DNA of 28,027 bases from contig DATNLZ010000113.1 of assembly GCA_035602605.1 (NCBI GenBank), positions 1 through 28,027 on the forward strand. The letters run 5' to 3'. The stretch comes from DASQHY01 sp035602605. GTDB lineage: Bacteria; Acidobacteriota; Terriglobia; Acidiferrales; UBA7541. Under the pieces are notes generated by a model. The model made no database searches and was not told the origin of the DNA. It worked only from the letters and a program-made list of their open reading frames with translations. Positions within the stretch are counted from its first letter, which is position 1. The number at the start of each line of letters is the position of its first letter. Positions 1 through 6,737 of this stretch are shown one piece after another. The position numbers and the translations under genes are program-made.

Positions 1-125
1 ACGAGAACGACGTGGTGACCACTACGGCTCTGGACCGGACCTTTAAATGGAATATTCTGCGCCCCCAAGGATTGGAGTGCTTGGATGATTCCTTTTTGCG
101 AGACTCCCCTGGCAGCAGTTGTCAT
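1..125 (-). CDS. Small unknown protein, N-terminal part, cut by window edge (paralogue of 19267-19521)
   Basis: Read on the minus strand this starts at an ATG (123-125) behind a strong GGAGG ribosome binding site and encodes MTTAARGVSQKGIIQALQSL followed by a stretch that matches the complete gene at 19267-19521. The two copies differ at 9 of 125 bases, and the start and reading frame are the same. The function is unknown; no known domain is recognised. It diverges from the rightward replication module, so in the intact element it probably opens the opposite arm, as its paralogue does just ahead of the integrase module on the right. The gene runs off the left edge, so its C-terminus and anything downstream cannot be seen. 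Confidence 0.75.
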   Translation of the reverse strand, partial: MTTAARGVSQKGIIQALQSLGAQNIPFKGPVQSRSGHHVVL

Positions 126-731
126 AGCCTCCGTGCTCGCAACATTACTCGTAGATAAGTACTGCGATACTATTATATGTAGATAGATAGTACAAGGGTA
201 CTCTACTTAGATAGTTAGCGGACTCGCTTGATGTATTATTGTTCTTGCCTTAACAATATTTCCTAGTAGGATTGATTTAAGGGCGGGTCAGGCAATTAGC
301 CGACGCTCGCACGTCGCGGAGTTTCCTGCCGGGCTATCAGCGCGGTGGGCACCCACAAAACCTAGCTTATTTTCCATGCGTTCGCGAATTTTTGCGTGGA
401 GACTGGTGGAAAAATGGAACACCCCCTCGTCACCGTGAAGTCCCCGCTCGTCTGTCGTAATTGTGGTAAGAAGGAACACCCTCTGGACCCTCTGGACCCG
501 AGGCATCCCCTAGTAATATTTAAGGCCGTGCTCATCTGTCGTAGCTGCGGGAAGAAGGAAGAGAAACACCTTCGCATTCCTCCTGAAATCGCTCCCGCAG
601 CGGAATTCCCATTTCAATGCAGGGATAGAAAATGCGCTGTTAAAATCGACAAACGGGGGCATCGACGGGAGAGTCGTCCGAGAAATTCTCTGACCTTCGA
701 CCATCCCTCACCACTGAGGACACTTTCTGGG
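126..731. other. AT-rich divergent intergenic region
   Basis: No convincing gene. Bases 141-180 are an inverted, slightly shortened copy of the control region at 19213-19252 (shared AACATTACTCGTAGAT, AAGTACT and TACTATTAT), so they likely hold the promoter of the left-edge gene; a TATAAT reads on the minus strand at 172-177. Bases 165-290 are AT-rich with recurring TAGAT motifs and an ATTGTT/AACAAT inverted repeat (238-243/252-257). Bases 396-731 are open in the frame of the next gene, but this part carries a duplicated DNA segment and looks like intergenic repeat DNA read through by chance. Confidence 0.5.
420..560. repeat. Two imperfect ~57-bp direct repeats
   Basis: The segments at about 420-477 and 504-560 are related. 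The best conserved parts are CTCGTCTGTCGTAATTGTGG versus CTCATCTGTCGTAGCTGCGG and the following AAGAAGGAA. They are separated by CTGGACC-CTCTGGACCC, itself a short duplication. In one plus-strand frame each copy reads CRNCGKK or CRSCGKK, which mimics a zinc knuckle. I read this as a dispersed intergenic repeat rather than protein sequence. Confidence 0.5.
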
Positions 732-1349
732 ATGACGGGCACCAAGAAAAATCCCGGCGGTCCCGAAGTTGTAGACCTTGAAACACTGTTACAAGAATCG
801 AACCTCCTAGCCGAATCGAGGCGAACGGCCGAGCGCTCTGCCCGTCTTGAAGCATTGCGTTATCCTGACTTGGTGTCCTCCCTTTCTGAAATCGAACGTG
901 TTGTGCTTGAATTGAAAGAATTAGGACAATCCTTTGAACGGGTATCCGACGAACTTGCATCTCGTGGGATAGTACTGAGCACGGCCGGAGTTTTCAAAGC
1001 GCATAAGCGAGCGATTGAGAAGCTCGTTCAGATTGCCAGGTCCATGCGTAATAGCCGAGATCCGCGCTTGAAGGCGTTTATTGCACTCCTACCTAACGAT
1101 TGCGTGGTCAGGGTCCATGGAGATGAACCCCACGCCGTCAACGAGGATAACCTACCACGCTCGCCCAGTGAATTGGTGGACTCGCGCTACACTGAGGTGT
1201 TTCCGGAAAACGGAATGAACAAGAGATACCTTAATGAGCCTGAGCCGCACTTGACGCCCCACCTGAAAGTACATGACAGCCCTGACGACTTCGATTCCGA
1301 AGAGACCGACCTTATCTGCGGCCTCGACCGCGAAAGCCCGTCTCAGTGA
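732..1349 (+). CDS. KfrA/TraK-like helical DNA-binding protein, putative
   Basis: A 205-aa soluble protein. I place the start at the ATG at 732 (MTGTKKNPGG), because the upstream in-frame extension is repeat DNA with unlike composition. Residues about 15-100 are strongly helical and charged, and contain a segment (LKELGQSFERVSDELASRG) of the form 'leucine-x-GxSfxxIxxxLaxxGi-xxS', which resembles the helix-turn-helix of KfrA/TraK/MobC-type accessory proteins of plasmids. The C-terminal half is acidic and unstructured-looking. It lies first in the rightward cluster and is followed by a terminator, so it forms its own transcript. A role in relaxosome, partition or regulation is inference only. 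Confidence 0.55.
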   Translation: MTGTKKNPGGPEVVDLETLLQESNLLAESRRTAERSARLEALRYPDLVSSLSEIERVVLELKELGQSFERVSDELASRGIVLSTAGVFKAHKRAIEKLVQIARSMRNSRDPRLKAFIALLPNDCVVRVHGDEPHAVNEDNLPRSPSELVDSRYTEVFPENGMNKRYLNEPEPHLTPHLKVHDSPDDFDSEETDLICGLDRESPSQ

Positions 1350-1447
1350 AAATTGTTGCTGAAGCCCTCCATTTACTTTTTTTACAGGAATTTGTGTTTG
1401 TTTTTTCAATAACTTAGACACAGATTGCCATCTGCTTTCTGTTCCGG

Positions 1448-1464
1448 ACCCCTAGGGTAGGGGT
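1448..1464. promoter_or_regulatory. Palindrome ACCCCTA-GGG-TAGGGGT
   Basis: A perfect 7-bp inverted repeat with a 3-bp centre in the gap before the Cro-like gene. A related CCCC-ATTT-TAGGGG pattern lies near 1564-1577. Spacing and position suit an operator for a small HTH regulator, but neither a promoter nor a regulator could be tied to it. Confidence 0.35.
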
Positions 1465-1498
1465 ACGCGACACCCCTTCCACCAGCAGACCAAAAAAG

Positions 1499-1526
1499 GG
1501 CCGCCGTTCTGGCGGCCTTTTTCTTT
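1499..1526 (+). terminator. Rho-independent terminator, possibly bidirectional
   Basis: Stem GGCCGCC (1499-1505), loop GTTCT, stem GGCGGCC (1511-1517), then TTTTTCTTTT. An A-run (1492-1497) precedes the stem, so it could also work leftward. It isolates the 732-1349 gene from the replication operon. Confidence 0.85.
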
Positions 1527-1537
1527 TGGACAAGCAT

Positions 1538-1554
1538 CGTTCGCTTAGCGAACG
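1538..1554. promoter_or_regulatory. Palindrome CGTTCGC-TTA-GCGAACG
   Basis: A perfect 7-bp inverted repeat with a 3-bp loop, 83 bp ahead of the Cro-like gene. The core GTTCGCTWAGCGAAC recurs at 14239-14253, with a partial copy at 10985-10996 and a half-site at 11025-11033. This suggests a shared operator or a dispersed palindromic unit. Confidence 0.45.
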
Positions 1555-1637
1555 AATCCCTGCCCCCATTTTAGGGGTGGGAATGTTTTGGTGCGCGCAG
1601 GGATAAAGAAAAAAATAGTTAGGGAGGGAGTTTTTTA

Positions 1638-1949
1638 ATGTTAGACACCACTGTGGCCGAAAGACTTCGCAGGATTGAGATTCCAGCCTCCGCGTTTGCC
1701 GGTGTGATTGGACTGCATCATGCTGCGCTCTCGCTCTATCTGAACGGGCGAGCAAGTCCGTCGGCGGCCACCGAAGAACGAATCATGAGCACACTGGCGG
1801 AACTGGAACGGCTCTCCAGGCTGTTTCCGGCTTTGCCGAACTTTCGAAGTGTGATGCGCGTTAAGGCGTTGCTAAGCGCCATGCAATCCGGTGAGTTTGC
1901 GCCTTACGAAGAGATGTCCAGGGCCGAAACCGCCCGCCGAACGACCTAG
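1638..1949 (+). CDS. Small Cro-like HTH protein
   Basis: A 103-aa protein with an AGGGAGGGAG ribosome binding site and an ATG start. Residues about 8-45 (IPASAFAGVIGLHHAALSLY, then LNGRASPSA) read like a lambda-repressor/Cro-type helix-turn-helix: a helix, a turn at IGLHH and a recognition helix AALSLYLNG. The C-terminal half is a short helical arm (LSRLFPALPNFRSVMRVKAL). It heads the replication operon, with the initiator-like gene 9 bp downstream, as expected for an autoregulatory or copy-control repressor of a phage-like module. No repressor target was identified, though palindromes lie upstream at 1448-1464 and 1538-1554. Confidence 0.6.
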   Translation: MLDTTVAERLRRIEIPASAFAGVIGLHHAALSLYLNGRASPSAATEERIMSTLAELERLSRLFPALPNFRSVMRVKALLSAMQSGEFAPYEEMSRAETARRTT

Positions 1950-1958
1950 ACGCGAGCA

Positions 1959-2744
1959 ATGTTGCCCCATAGCCGCAAGTACGGAGCAAAGCCGTCATAT
2001 CCCATTTACGTCTGGAATGGAATTCTGGAGATAAAGCACCGAAAGAAAATCGGCCCTGCCCTTTGGCATTTCATTTGGCTGATTAACGCTATAACCAAGG
2101 AGAAGGACGGCATAGGCTTGGTCCTGGGTGGAGCGCCGGTCTTAATGGCAGAGGTAGCCGCGAGCCTGGGTGAGTCTGAAAGGACAACCCGGAAGAACTT
2201 TGACCGCCTAGAACTGCACCGCTACATCAAACGGACCCGGACGCCTTACGGCTACGTCATCCGGATTCTCAACTCCCGCAAATTCGCTGACTATAAAGCT
2301 CCGAAGAGAACGGAAGAAACCTTCCGGTCTGTAGTCTTAGAGACCGGCCCAAACCTTCCGATCTCTAGCGCAAAACCTTCCGATCTCTCGGCCCAAACCT
2401 TCCGATCTAATAAGAGTAAGCAGTTAGAGAAAGCAGAAGAGGAAGCAGTAGCGGCTGCCCCTGATACCTTGACCCCTTGGAAGACTCTAGGAAGTGACTT
2501 GCCTATGGGCAGTCGGAGCTTCCAGGGAATCTTTGAGCACTACTTCGCTACGCGGAACGGCAACCCGCTGAGCGACGCGATGGAGCGAGCGATCCAGGCG
2601 GCCAACAGGAGTGGCGTCGGAGTGCCGCCAAAATTCTTCGAGGCAAAGCGTGTAGTAGAGCTCCACGAGGTGGAAGAACTTGCCGCCCCTTCCAGTAGCA
2701 ACGTTCCAGAATTGGAGGACCTACCTTGGGCAGAGAAGAGATAG
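1959..2744 (+). CDS. Winged-HTH replication initiator-like protein (lambda O / P22 gp18 type)
   Basis: A 261-aa protein. Residues about 1-110 look like a winged helix-turn-helix: a strand-helix start (YPIYVWNGILEIKHRKKIGP), a helix, VLMAEVAASLGESERTTRKN as the HTH, then a wing ending RTPYGYVIRILNS. A hydrophilic linker at residues about 118-165 is encoded by the iteron array, and a C-terminal helical domain follows. The gene overlaps the DnaB-type helicase by 19 bp, so the two are co-translated. Phage initiators such as lambda O carry their origin inside the initiator gene and bind it with the N-terminal domain; the same layout is seen here. Assignment rests on architecture and the iterons, not on a recognised conserved sequence. 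Confidence 0.65.
   Translation: MLPHSRKYGAKPSYPIYVWNGILEIKHRKKIGPALWHFIWLINAITKEKDGIGLVLGGAPVLMAEVAASLGESERTTRKNFDRLELHRYIKRTRTPYGYVIRILNSRKFADYKAPKRTEETFRSVVLETGPNLPISSAKPSDLSAQTFRSNKSKQLEKAEEEAVAAAPDTLTPWKTLGSDLPMGSRSFQGIFEHYFATRNGNPLSDAMERAIQAANRSGVGVPPKFFEAKRVVELHEVEELAAPSSSNVPELEDLPWAEKR
2317..2450. repeat. Iteron array inside the initiator gene: candidate replication origin
   Basis: Three identical 14-mers AAACCTTCCGATCT start at 2351, 2373 and 2395, an exact 22-bp period. A fourth degenerate copy (AAACCTTCCGGTCT) starts at 2317, and its CCGGTCT pairs with AGACCGG at 2341-2347. The copies fall in three different reading frames of the overlapping gene, so DNA rather than protein is being conserved. 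Bases 2409-2450, directly after, are strongly purine-biased and A-rich on the plus strand, reminiscent of the unwinding region after the lambda iterons. Confidence 0.75.
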
Positions 2745-4126
2745 AAAAACAGTTACCCAAAGACAGCATCATGGAACACTTTCTGCTTGGTGCGATCCTG
2801 GCGGAACACAAGAAGGCGAGCGAAGCACTGGACGCAATCAATCCCGGAGATTTCTTTGACGACCGCCACCGTAAGATTGCAAGCACCATACTCGAACTAT
2901 ACGCGGCAGGCATTAAACCCAATTTACTCAGCGTGCATGACGAGCTTACTAGGTCCGGTGATACCGAGAAGGCTGGAGGCATTGCTTATATTGCCAGCCT
3001 TGTGGATGGCGTCGCGACGGCGGGAGACATTCTCTATGCCGTCCGTGGCTTGCGCAGGATGGCCACTTTCCGTCAAGCCGTCCACCTCGCGGACAACATC
3101 AAGCAGCTAGCCTTCGAGCAGTCGGGCAGTCCTGGGTCTGCGGCCGAGGGTCTAATCGACTTTGCCATTGAGCGATTTTCCAGATTGGCGCGGGACATAG
3201 AGAACACCGAAGACGACGGAACTCCATACTTCGATTCATCCATTCAGGCGCTTTCAGTGGCAAGAGAAGGCGCACGGCTAAAAATCTATTGCGATATTGA
3301 AAAGCTAGATCAGTGGACAGGGGGATTCCGCGAGGGCGAGTTGGTAGTTCTAACTGCCGAAACTGGGACGGGAAAGTCGTTATTGGCCGCGCAAATTAGA
3401 GCCAGAGCTTGCCGGGATGGATTACACGCTTTGTTTTGTTCCGGAGAGATGAGCGCGGCACACCTGGCTAGCCGAGAACTCGCAACCGCATCAGGCGTGA
3501 CGCCAATTAAGATGCGCCGGGACGATCTACTTAGCGACGAAGACTACAATGCACTAGTCACGGCAGCATCCCACCAGTGTAAAAAATGCAGAATCCTTGA
3601 CGGCGAATTGAACTTGTCCCGAATCCGTCGAGCGGCCCGCAAGATGAAAGGCCGGGACGGACTTGACCTATTGATTTTGGACTATGACGAATTAATCGAA
3701 GCTGAGGGGAAAACGGAGTTTGATCAGCAGAGAGTCATCGCGCGAGCGGCGAAGTCTCTCGCTAAGGAACTCCACTGCGTTGTGATTCTTGTATCGCAAT
3801 TACGGAAGACCACGACAGGAGAAAACGCGGGCAAGCCAACTTTGCAACGCCTCTACGGGAATGCAGCAAAGCAAAAATTTGCCAGCTACATCATCCTGGC
3901 CGACCGTCCCTACGTGCGGGAGCTTGAAGGCGACGAGAAAGAAGCGGAGATACAGTTACTGAAGAGCAGGGACGGTAAGACCGGAAGAATCAAGGCAACG
4001 TTCAATATTCGGAGCCTGCGCTTCGAACAGGCCGAAGAAGAATACGTCGAGGCTAAGGCTGATCGACCCGTTTTGATTCCCCGTCGAAACGGCTCAAACA
4101 TCGCTTTTGAATCGTCTCACCACTGA
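2726..4126 (+). CDS. DnaB-type replicative helicase
   Basis: A 466-aa protein. The TTG start is fixed by a GGAGG site 7 bp upstream and by the N-terminus matching the usual DnaB opening (residues 10-25). The N-terminal helical domain spans about 10-110. The RecA-type motor has Walker A AETGTGKS at 211-218, a catalytic-glutamate motif SGEM at 239-242 (usually SLEM), Walker B LLILDYDELI at 315-324 (the family usually has DYLQL), and VSQLRK near 356-361 (usually LSQLNR). These differences suggest a phage or plasmid helicase, not the host's. It would be loaded by the overlapping initiator-like protein at the iterons. It acts as a hexameric 5'-3' helicase in the cytoplasm (family knowledge). Confidence 0.9.
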   Translation: MGREEIEKQLPKDSIMEHFLLGAILAEHKKASEALDAINPGDFFDDRHRKIASTILELYAAGIKPNLLSVHDELTRSGDTEKAGGIAYIASLVDGVATAGDILYAVRGLRRMATFRQAVHLADNIKQLAFEQSGSPGSAAEGLIDFAIERFSRLARDIENTEDDGTPYFDSSIQALSVAREGARLKIYCDIEKLDQWTGGFREGELVVLTAETGTGKSLLAAQIRARACRDGLHALFCSGEMSAAHLASRELATASGVTPIKMRRDDLLSDEDYNALVTAASHQCKKCRILDGELNLSRIRRAARKMKGRDGLDLLILDYDELIEAEGKTEFDQQRVIARAAKSLAKELHCVVILVSQLRKTTTGENAGKPTLQRLYGNAAKQKFASYIILADRPYVRELEGDEKEAEIQLLKSRDGKTGRIKATFNIRSLRFEQAEEEYVEAKADRPVLIPRRNGSNIAFESSHH

Positions 4127-4208
4127 GTCGGGCAAAGCGGCAGATGCGTCCCGAGCTTCACGCAGCGTTGACCGTACAGCTTTAATTTGGCCTCAAGGAG
4201 TCGAAGAC

Positions 4209-4400
4209 ATGACATCTACGGAACCAGTCCTCTTGGACTTTCGCCGGGCAGGCGAGTTTCTCGGTGTTTCGCACTGGGTGGTTCGGAATCTGGTCTGGAA
4301 CGGGCAACTGAGCTTCGTTCGTCTGGGCAGGAAGCATCTTCTCGACCGGCGTGACTTGGTTGAGTGGGTCGAAAAGGCGAAAGAACGCAACAAAAATTAA
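4209..4400 (+). CDS. Excisionase-family HTH_17 protein (Xis-like) 1
   Basis: A 63-aa protein. The ATG at 4209 has AAGGAG 8 bp upstream; a longer in-frame extension from 4107 would overlap the helicase end and lacks a site. The sequence follows the MerR/Xis single-domain pattern: FRRAGEFLGVSHWVVRNLV (HTH), then GQLSFVRLGRKHLLDRRDLVE (wing with the typical RxGrkxlfdrxDLxxW ending). Such proteins bend DNA at attachment sites for excision or act as small regulators. It is one of three HTH proteins of this general kind in the window (also 8088 and 19756). Confidence 0.8.
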   Translation: MTSTEPVLLDFRRAGEFLGVSHWVVRNLVWNGQLSFVRLGRKHLLDRRDLVEWVEKAKERNKN

Positions 4401-4425
4401 GGCCGTTTAAGGGACGGTTGTTTTC

Positions 4426-4602
4426 ATGAGCGGAAACGACTTGAATCAACAGTACTTTGAGGCGCGAGATTCGACGCGCAGGACTATAGGCCCCGCGAGT
4501 TCTGAGCCCGAACAGCCGGAAACCCGCCTCGCGGGACGTCTCAGTCTGGGCGTTCCGAGTTCAAGGCGGAATCGCCCCAATCAGGGAGGAAAATTTAAGT
4601 AA
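4426..4602 (+). CDS. Small basic ORF coupled to the terminase-like gene
   Basis: A 58-aa ORF (MSGNDLNQQYFEARDSTRRT and on to a C-terminus NRPNQGGKFK). Its stop overlaps the start of the next gene as TAATG, a typical translational-coupling arrangement; AGGGA lies about 10 bp before the ATG. The protein is short, polar and without recognisable domain. The other Xis-like gene (8088-8279) is likewise followed by a short ORF. Reality is supported mainly by the stop/start overlap. Confidence 0.45.
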   Translation: MSGNDLNQQYFEARDSTRRTIGPASSEPEQPETRLAGRLSLGVPSSRRNRPNQGGKFK

Positions 4603-5222
4603 TGGACACCCAAGACGAACGTAAGCCCATAGAACAAGCCTCGGGAGTAAGTACGCCCATAGACACTTCTGACCTAATAGACGAAGAGCCAGTTACTTAC
4701 GCCATGCCACGACCAAGCGGAGAGGGCGAGACCGCCGACGAAGTTTCACCGACTCCCGATTATGAATCCTTGGTTAAAAATATAGGCACATTTCCACCGC
4801 CCAGGAAAGAAGCTGCCCGGGCAGCTTTTGCCGATTGGTTAGCGACGCCGAAAGTAAGGCGCGAGCCCAAGACGCAAGGCGAGTTCAGTGAGCTTTACGG
4901 CGTATCGGAAACATCGCTTTCTACTTGGAAGCACGACCCGGAGTTTCACGCCGATTATGTCGAGTGTGTAAAGCGGAAGTTTCGCTATCGCGCGCCGGAC
5001 GTTCTGAATACCCTTACCGCAAACGCGACGCTCGGCGATATAGATTCGGTGGACCGCTTCTTTGAAGCTACGGAATGGAATACAAAGAAACCCGACGCGG
5101 CTCCGGCGACCCCGGTAACTCTAACACTTAACCAGATGATTCAGCAGAACAACGAAGATTGTTCAGCAGCCGATCTACCCGAGTGGGCGAAGAAGGACAA
5201 TTCCAGCGATGGAGTTGGATAG
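4602..5222 (+). CDS. phBC6A51-type HTH protein, small-terminase-like
   Basis: A 206-aa protein with AGGGAGG about 10 bp upstream. The first ~70 residues are acidic and disordered-looking. Residues about 85-165 form a helical domain with KTQGEFSELYGVSETSLSTW as an HTH ('T-Q-x-E-F-A-x-x-x-G-V-S-x-x-T-L-x-x-W-K'), followed by a helix bundle ending DIDSVDRFFEATEW. This is the pattern of the phBC6A51/insertion-element HTH family, used as a DNA-recognition subunit in phage small terminases. No large terminase, portal or capsid gene is nearby, so a DNA-packaging role would need a helper phage. The alternative is a plain DNA-binding regulator. Confidence 0.6.
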   Translation: MDTQDERKPIEQASGVSTPIDTSDLIDEEPVTYAMPRPSGEGETADEVSPTPDYESLVKNIGTFPPPRKEAARAAFADWLATPKVRREPKTQGEFSELYGVSETSLSTWKHDPEFHADYVECVKRKFRYRAPDVLNTLTANATLGDIDSVDRFFEATEWNTKKPDAAPATPVTLTLNQMIQQNNEDCSAADLPEWAKKDNSSDGVG

Positions 5223-5226
5223 GTGT

Positions 5227-5243
5227 AGCGCGTTAACGACAAT
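5227..5243. repeat. 17-bp exact direct repeat, left copy
   Basis: AGCGCGTTAACGACAAT, identical to 19734-19750 in the same orientation. It starts 5 bp after the stop of the terminase-like gene. GTTAAC at its centre is palindromic. A candidate recombination core or end motif. Confidence 0.55.
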
Positions 5244-5668
5244 TTCGCGTAGTTCCGGGACAGCGGCTTCCGAACACTTCGTAGGATGGTCGGATTTCAA
5301 ACGGAAACCACCCAGGAAGCGACGGAACGCCCGCGCCTTGCCTCCTAGGGTCAGCGTTCGAAAGAAAGAACAATTATTGGCAAGCAGAGAAGATTCCGCT
5401 CAGCACTCCTTCGCGGAGTGTCTTTGAAAGAACGGGAGATGCATATGTCAGGATTTCCAGAAGACAGCTCGGCGAATGCCAGTCCGACACAGTCCTCCGG
5501 CCTCAGGGAGTTCGCGTGCTGGAACGTGCTCTTAATTGTCGCTGTATCAGAATCTGAACGAATGGGGGCCGAACATGAAGAAGGCGCTAGTTTACTGGGT
5601 CAACCAAGAGGAATCTCGCCAGAAAAAATCACCTCCGCTGCTTGACCCATTAATGGGTGAACTCATCG

Positions 5669-5812
5669 GCTCACGCTTCATGCAGGCGCTTGGAATCGGA
5701 GCGCCCTTCGTCGAGTTGATTTCCGAGAGTGAGTCCGGGCAGAGGTCCAGGGCTGGATGGATTTTGAAGCCTAGCGGTTCGGGTGGGCTTATCGCCGCAA
5801 TTCGCAAAGTGC
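5669..5812. repeat. 144-bp direct repeat, left copy
   Basis: Matches 18937-19080 in the same orientation with 6 differences in 144 bp. Sequence on both sides differs completely, so the ends are sharp. The nature of the unit is unknown. Confidence 0.85.
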
Positions 5813-5994
5813 CGCGCGCAATTTCTCTCTTTTTTCTTAGGACCGTTCACGGGCTCCACGCGGAGCCAAGCCAGTGGAAATGGTCGCAGGAACCTATCGG
5901 AGCTCTCCTCGCCGATTTGCCCCAGCATATTATGGGGCTAAAGGAGCCTTATGACGCTATTGGACGAGTTTGCCCAGAAGTACATTGGTGTCAT

Positions 5995-6028
5995 TTGAAA
6001 TAGTCCTCCGTGGGTCTATAATCCACGG
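5995..6028 (+). promoter_or_regulatory. Sigma70-like promoter inside a palindrome
   Basis: TTGAAA (5995-6000), 16 bp, then a perfect TATAAT (6017-6022). The -10 box sits in the loop of a 6-bp inverted repeat CCGTGG-N9-CCACGG (6008-6028), so a dimeric repressor on the palindrome would block the promoter. It points at the membrane-protein gene that starts at 6068. Confidence 0.7.
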
Positions 6029-6067
6029 ACTGTGCAACTCATTGAGCATATTCAGAAGGAGTGGGCC

Positions 6068-6637
6068 GTGCTGAAAGGTGCATGGCTCTCCTTCGTCATG
6101 TTGGTTGTGCTGTGCCTTATGGCTGGTATTTCTATTGGTTCATGGCATTACGCAGAAAGAATCGAGGCTCAAGGCGGTCAAATAAGTCGCTATCGCGTCG
6201 CTTTAGGTATCGATAAAGCCAGTCCGAGCGCACTGATTGAACTTAATAATGAAGAATTGCGAGCTAAGGCAGGAAATACAGCCGGACTCATTCGAGAAAT
6301 ATGCTTTGACTACCAGCGGAAGAATCAGCAACTCGCGAAGCAGATCAGAGAGCAAAAGATCGCCGTAGGATCGCCCCAAGCCCAAGCATTGTGGGAGCCA
6401 ATGGCAACTGAAATTGTCGAAAGGTTCGACAGAGACGCGAAGCCAGATTTTGTGAATGTGGATGGCGAGTTGAGGAGGAGATTAGGTCCTGCAGGGATGA
6501 ACGGCATGGTCTTGGTGCCCGAACTCCCGTTCAATATGGGAACGCTATGGTCTGGCGTAATGGAATCGCTCTATATCTGTAAATATGCGGATGAACTCGA
6601 CGAAATGGCTAAGCGGCTTTCCCAAATACGGGATTAG
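6068..6637 (+). CDS. Membrane-anchored protein of unknown function
   Basis: A 189-aa protein from the GTG at 6068, which has AAGGAG 6 bp upstream. A further upstream GTG at 6032 is in frame but would sit almost on the transcription start. It has one N-terminal transmembrane helix (AWLSFVMLVVLCLMAGISIG) and then a soluble, partly coiled-coil domain. The layout, with a short cytoplasmic start, one helix followed by SWHYAERIEAQ and a helical domain, resembles small single-span proteins often found singly in genomic islands, whose role is not known. Expression is probably controlled by the palindromic promoter directly upstream. Confidence 0.7.
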   Translation: MLKGAWLSFVMLVVLCLMAGISIGSWHYAERIEAQGGQISRYRVALGIDKASPSALIELNNEELRAKAGNTAGLIREICFDYQRKNQQLAKQIREQKIAVGSPQAQALWEPMATEIVERFDRDAKPDFVNVDGELRRRLGPAGMNGMVLVPELPFNMGTLWSGVMESLYICKYADELDEMAKRLSQIRD

Positions 6638-6737
6638 TGATGTCTGCTTCCATGGCTGGCGTTACGCGCAATGATGAATGGACGCGGCAAAAGTTATGCC
6701 AATCGAAGTGCAAAGACACGGGCCGCCTTTAGATTCT

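Larger units (their letters stand above)
5223..6007. other. Stretch without a convincing gene; holds repeat copies
   Basis: Open frames exist here (for example 5536-6003), but they lack good ribosome binding sites and recognisable protein features. The longest runs straight through the 144-bp repeat shared with 18937-19080. The stretch also holds one copy of a 17-bp direct repeat at 5227-5243. It is probably a junction zone between the replication module and the cargo. Confidence 0.5.

Noticed and set aside
396..731. N-terminal extension of the 732-1349 gene with two CxxCGKK knuckles
   Set aside because: The knuckles come from a direct DNA repeat with different composition, and no ribosome binding site supports a start there. 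ATG 732 fits the protein better.
2351..2408. The repeats contain CTTCCGATCT, which equals the end of a common Illumina adapter
   Set aside because: Adapter carry-over would not give three copies at an exact 22-bp period inside an intact reading frame, with a decayed fourth copy upstream. The similarity is only 10 bases. I treat it as coincidence, but read support is worth a glance.
5209..6003. Three overlapping open frames after the terminase-like gene
   Set aside because: They overlap one another, lack ribosome binding sites and recognisable features, and the longest crosses the 144-bp repeat.
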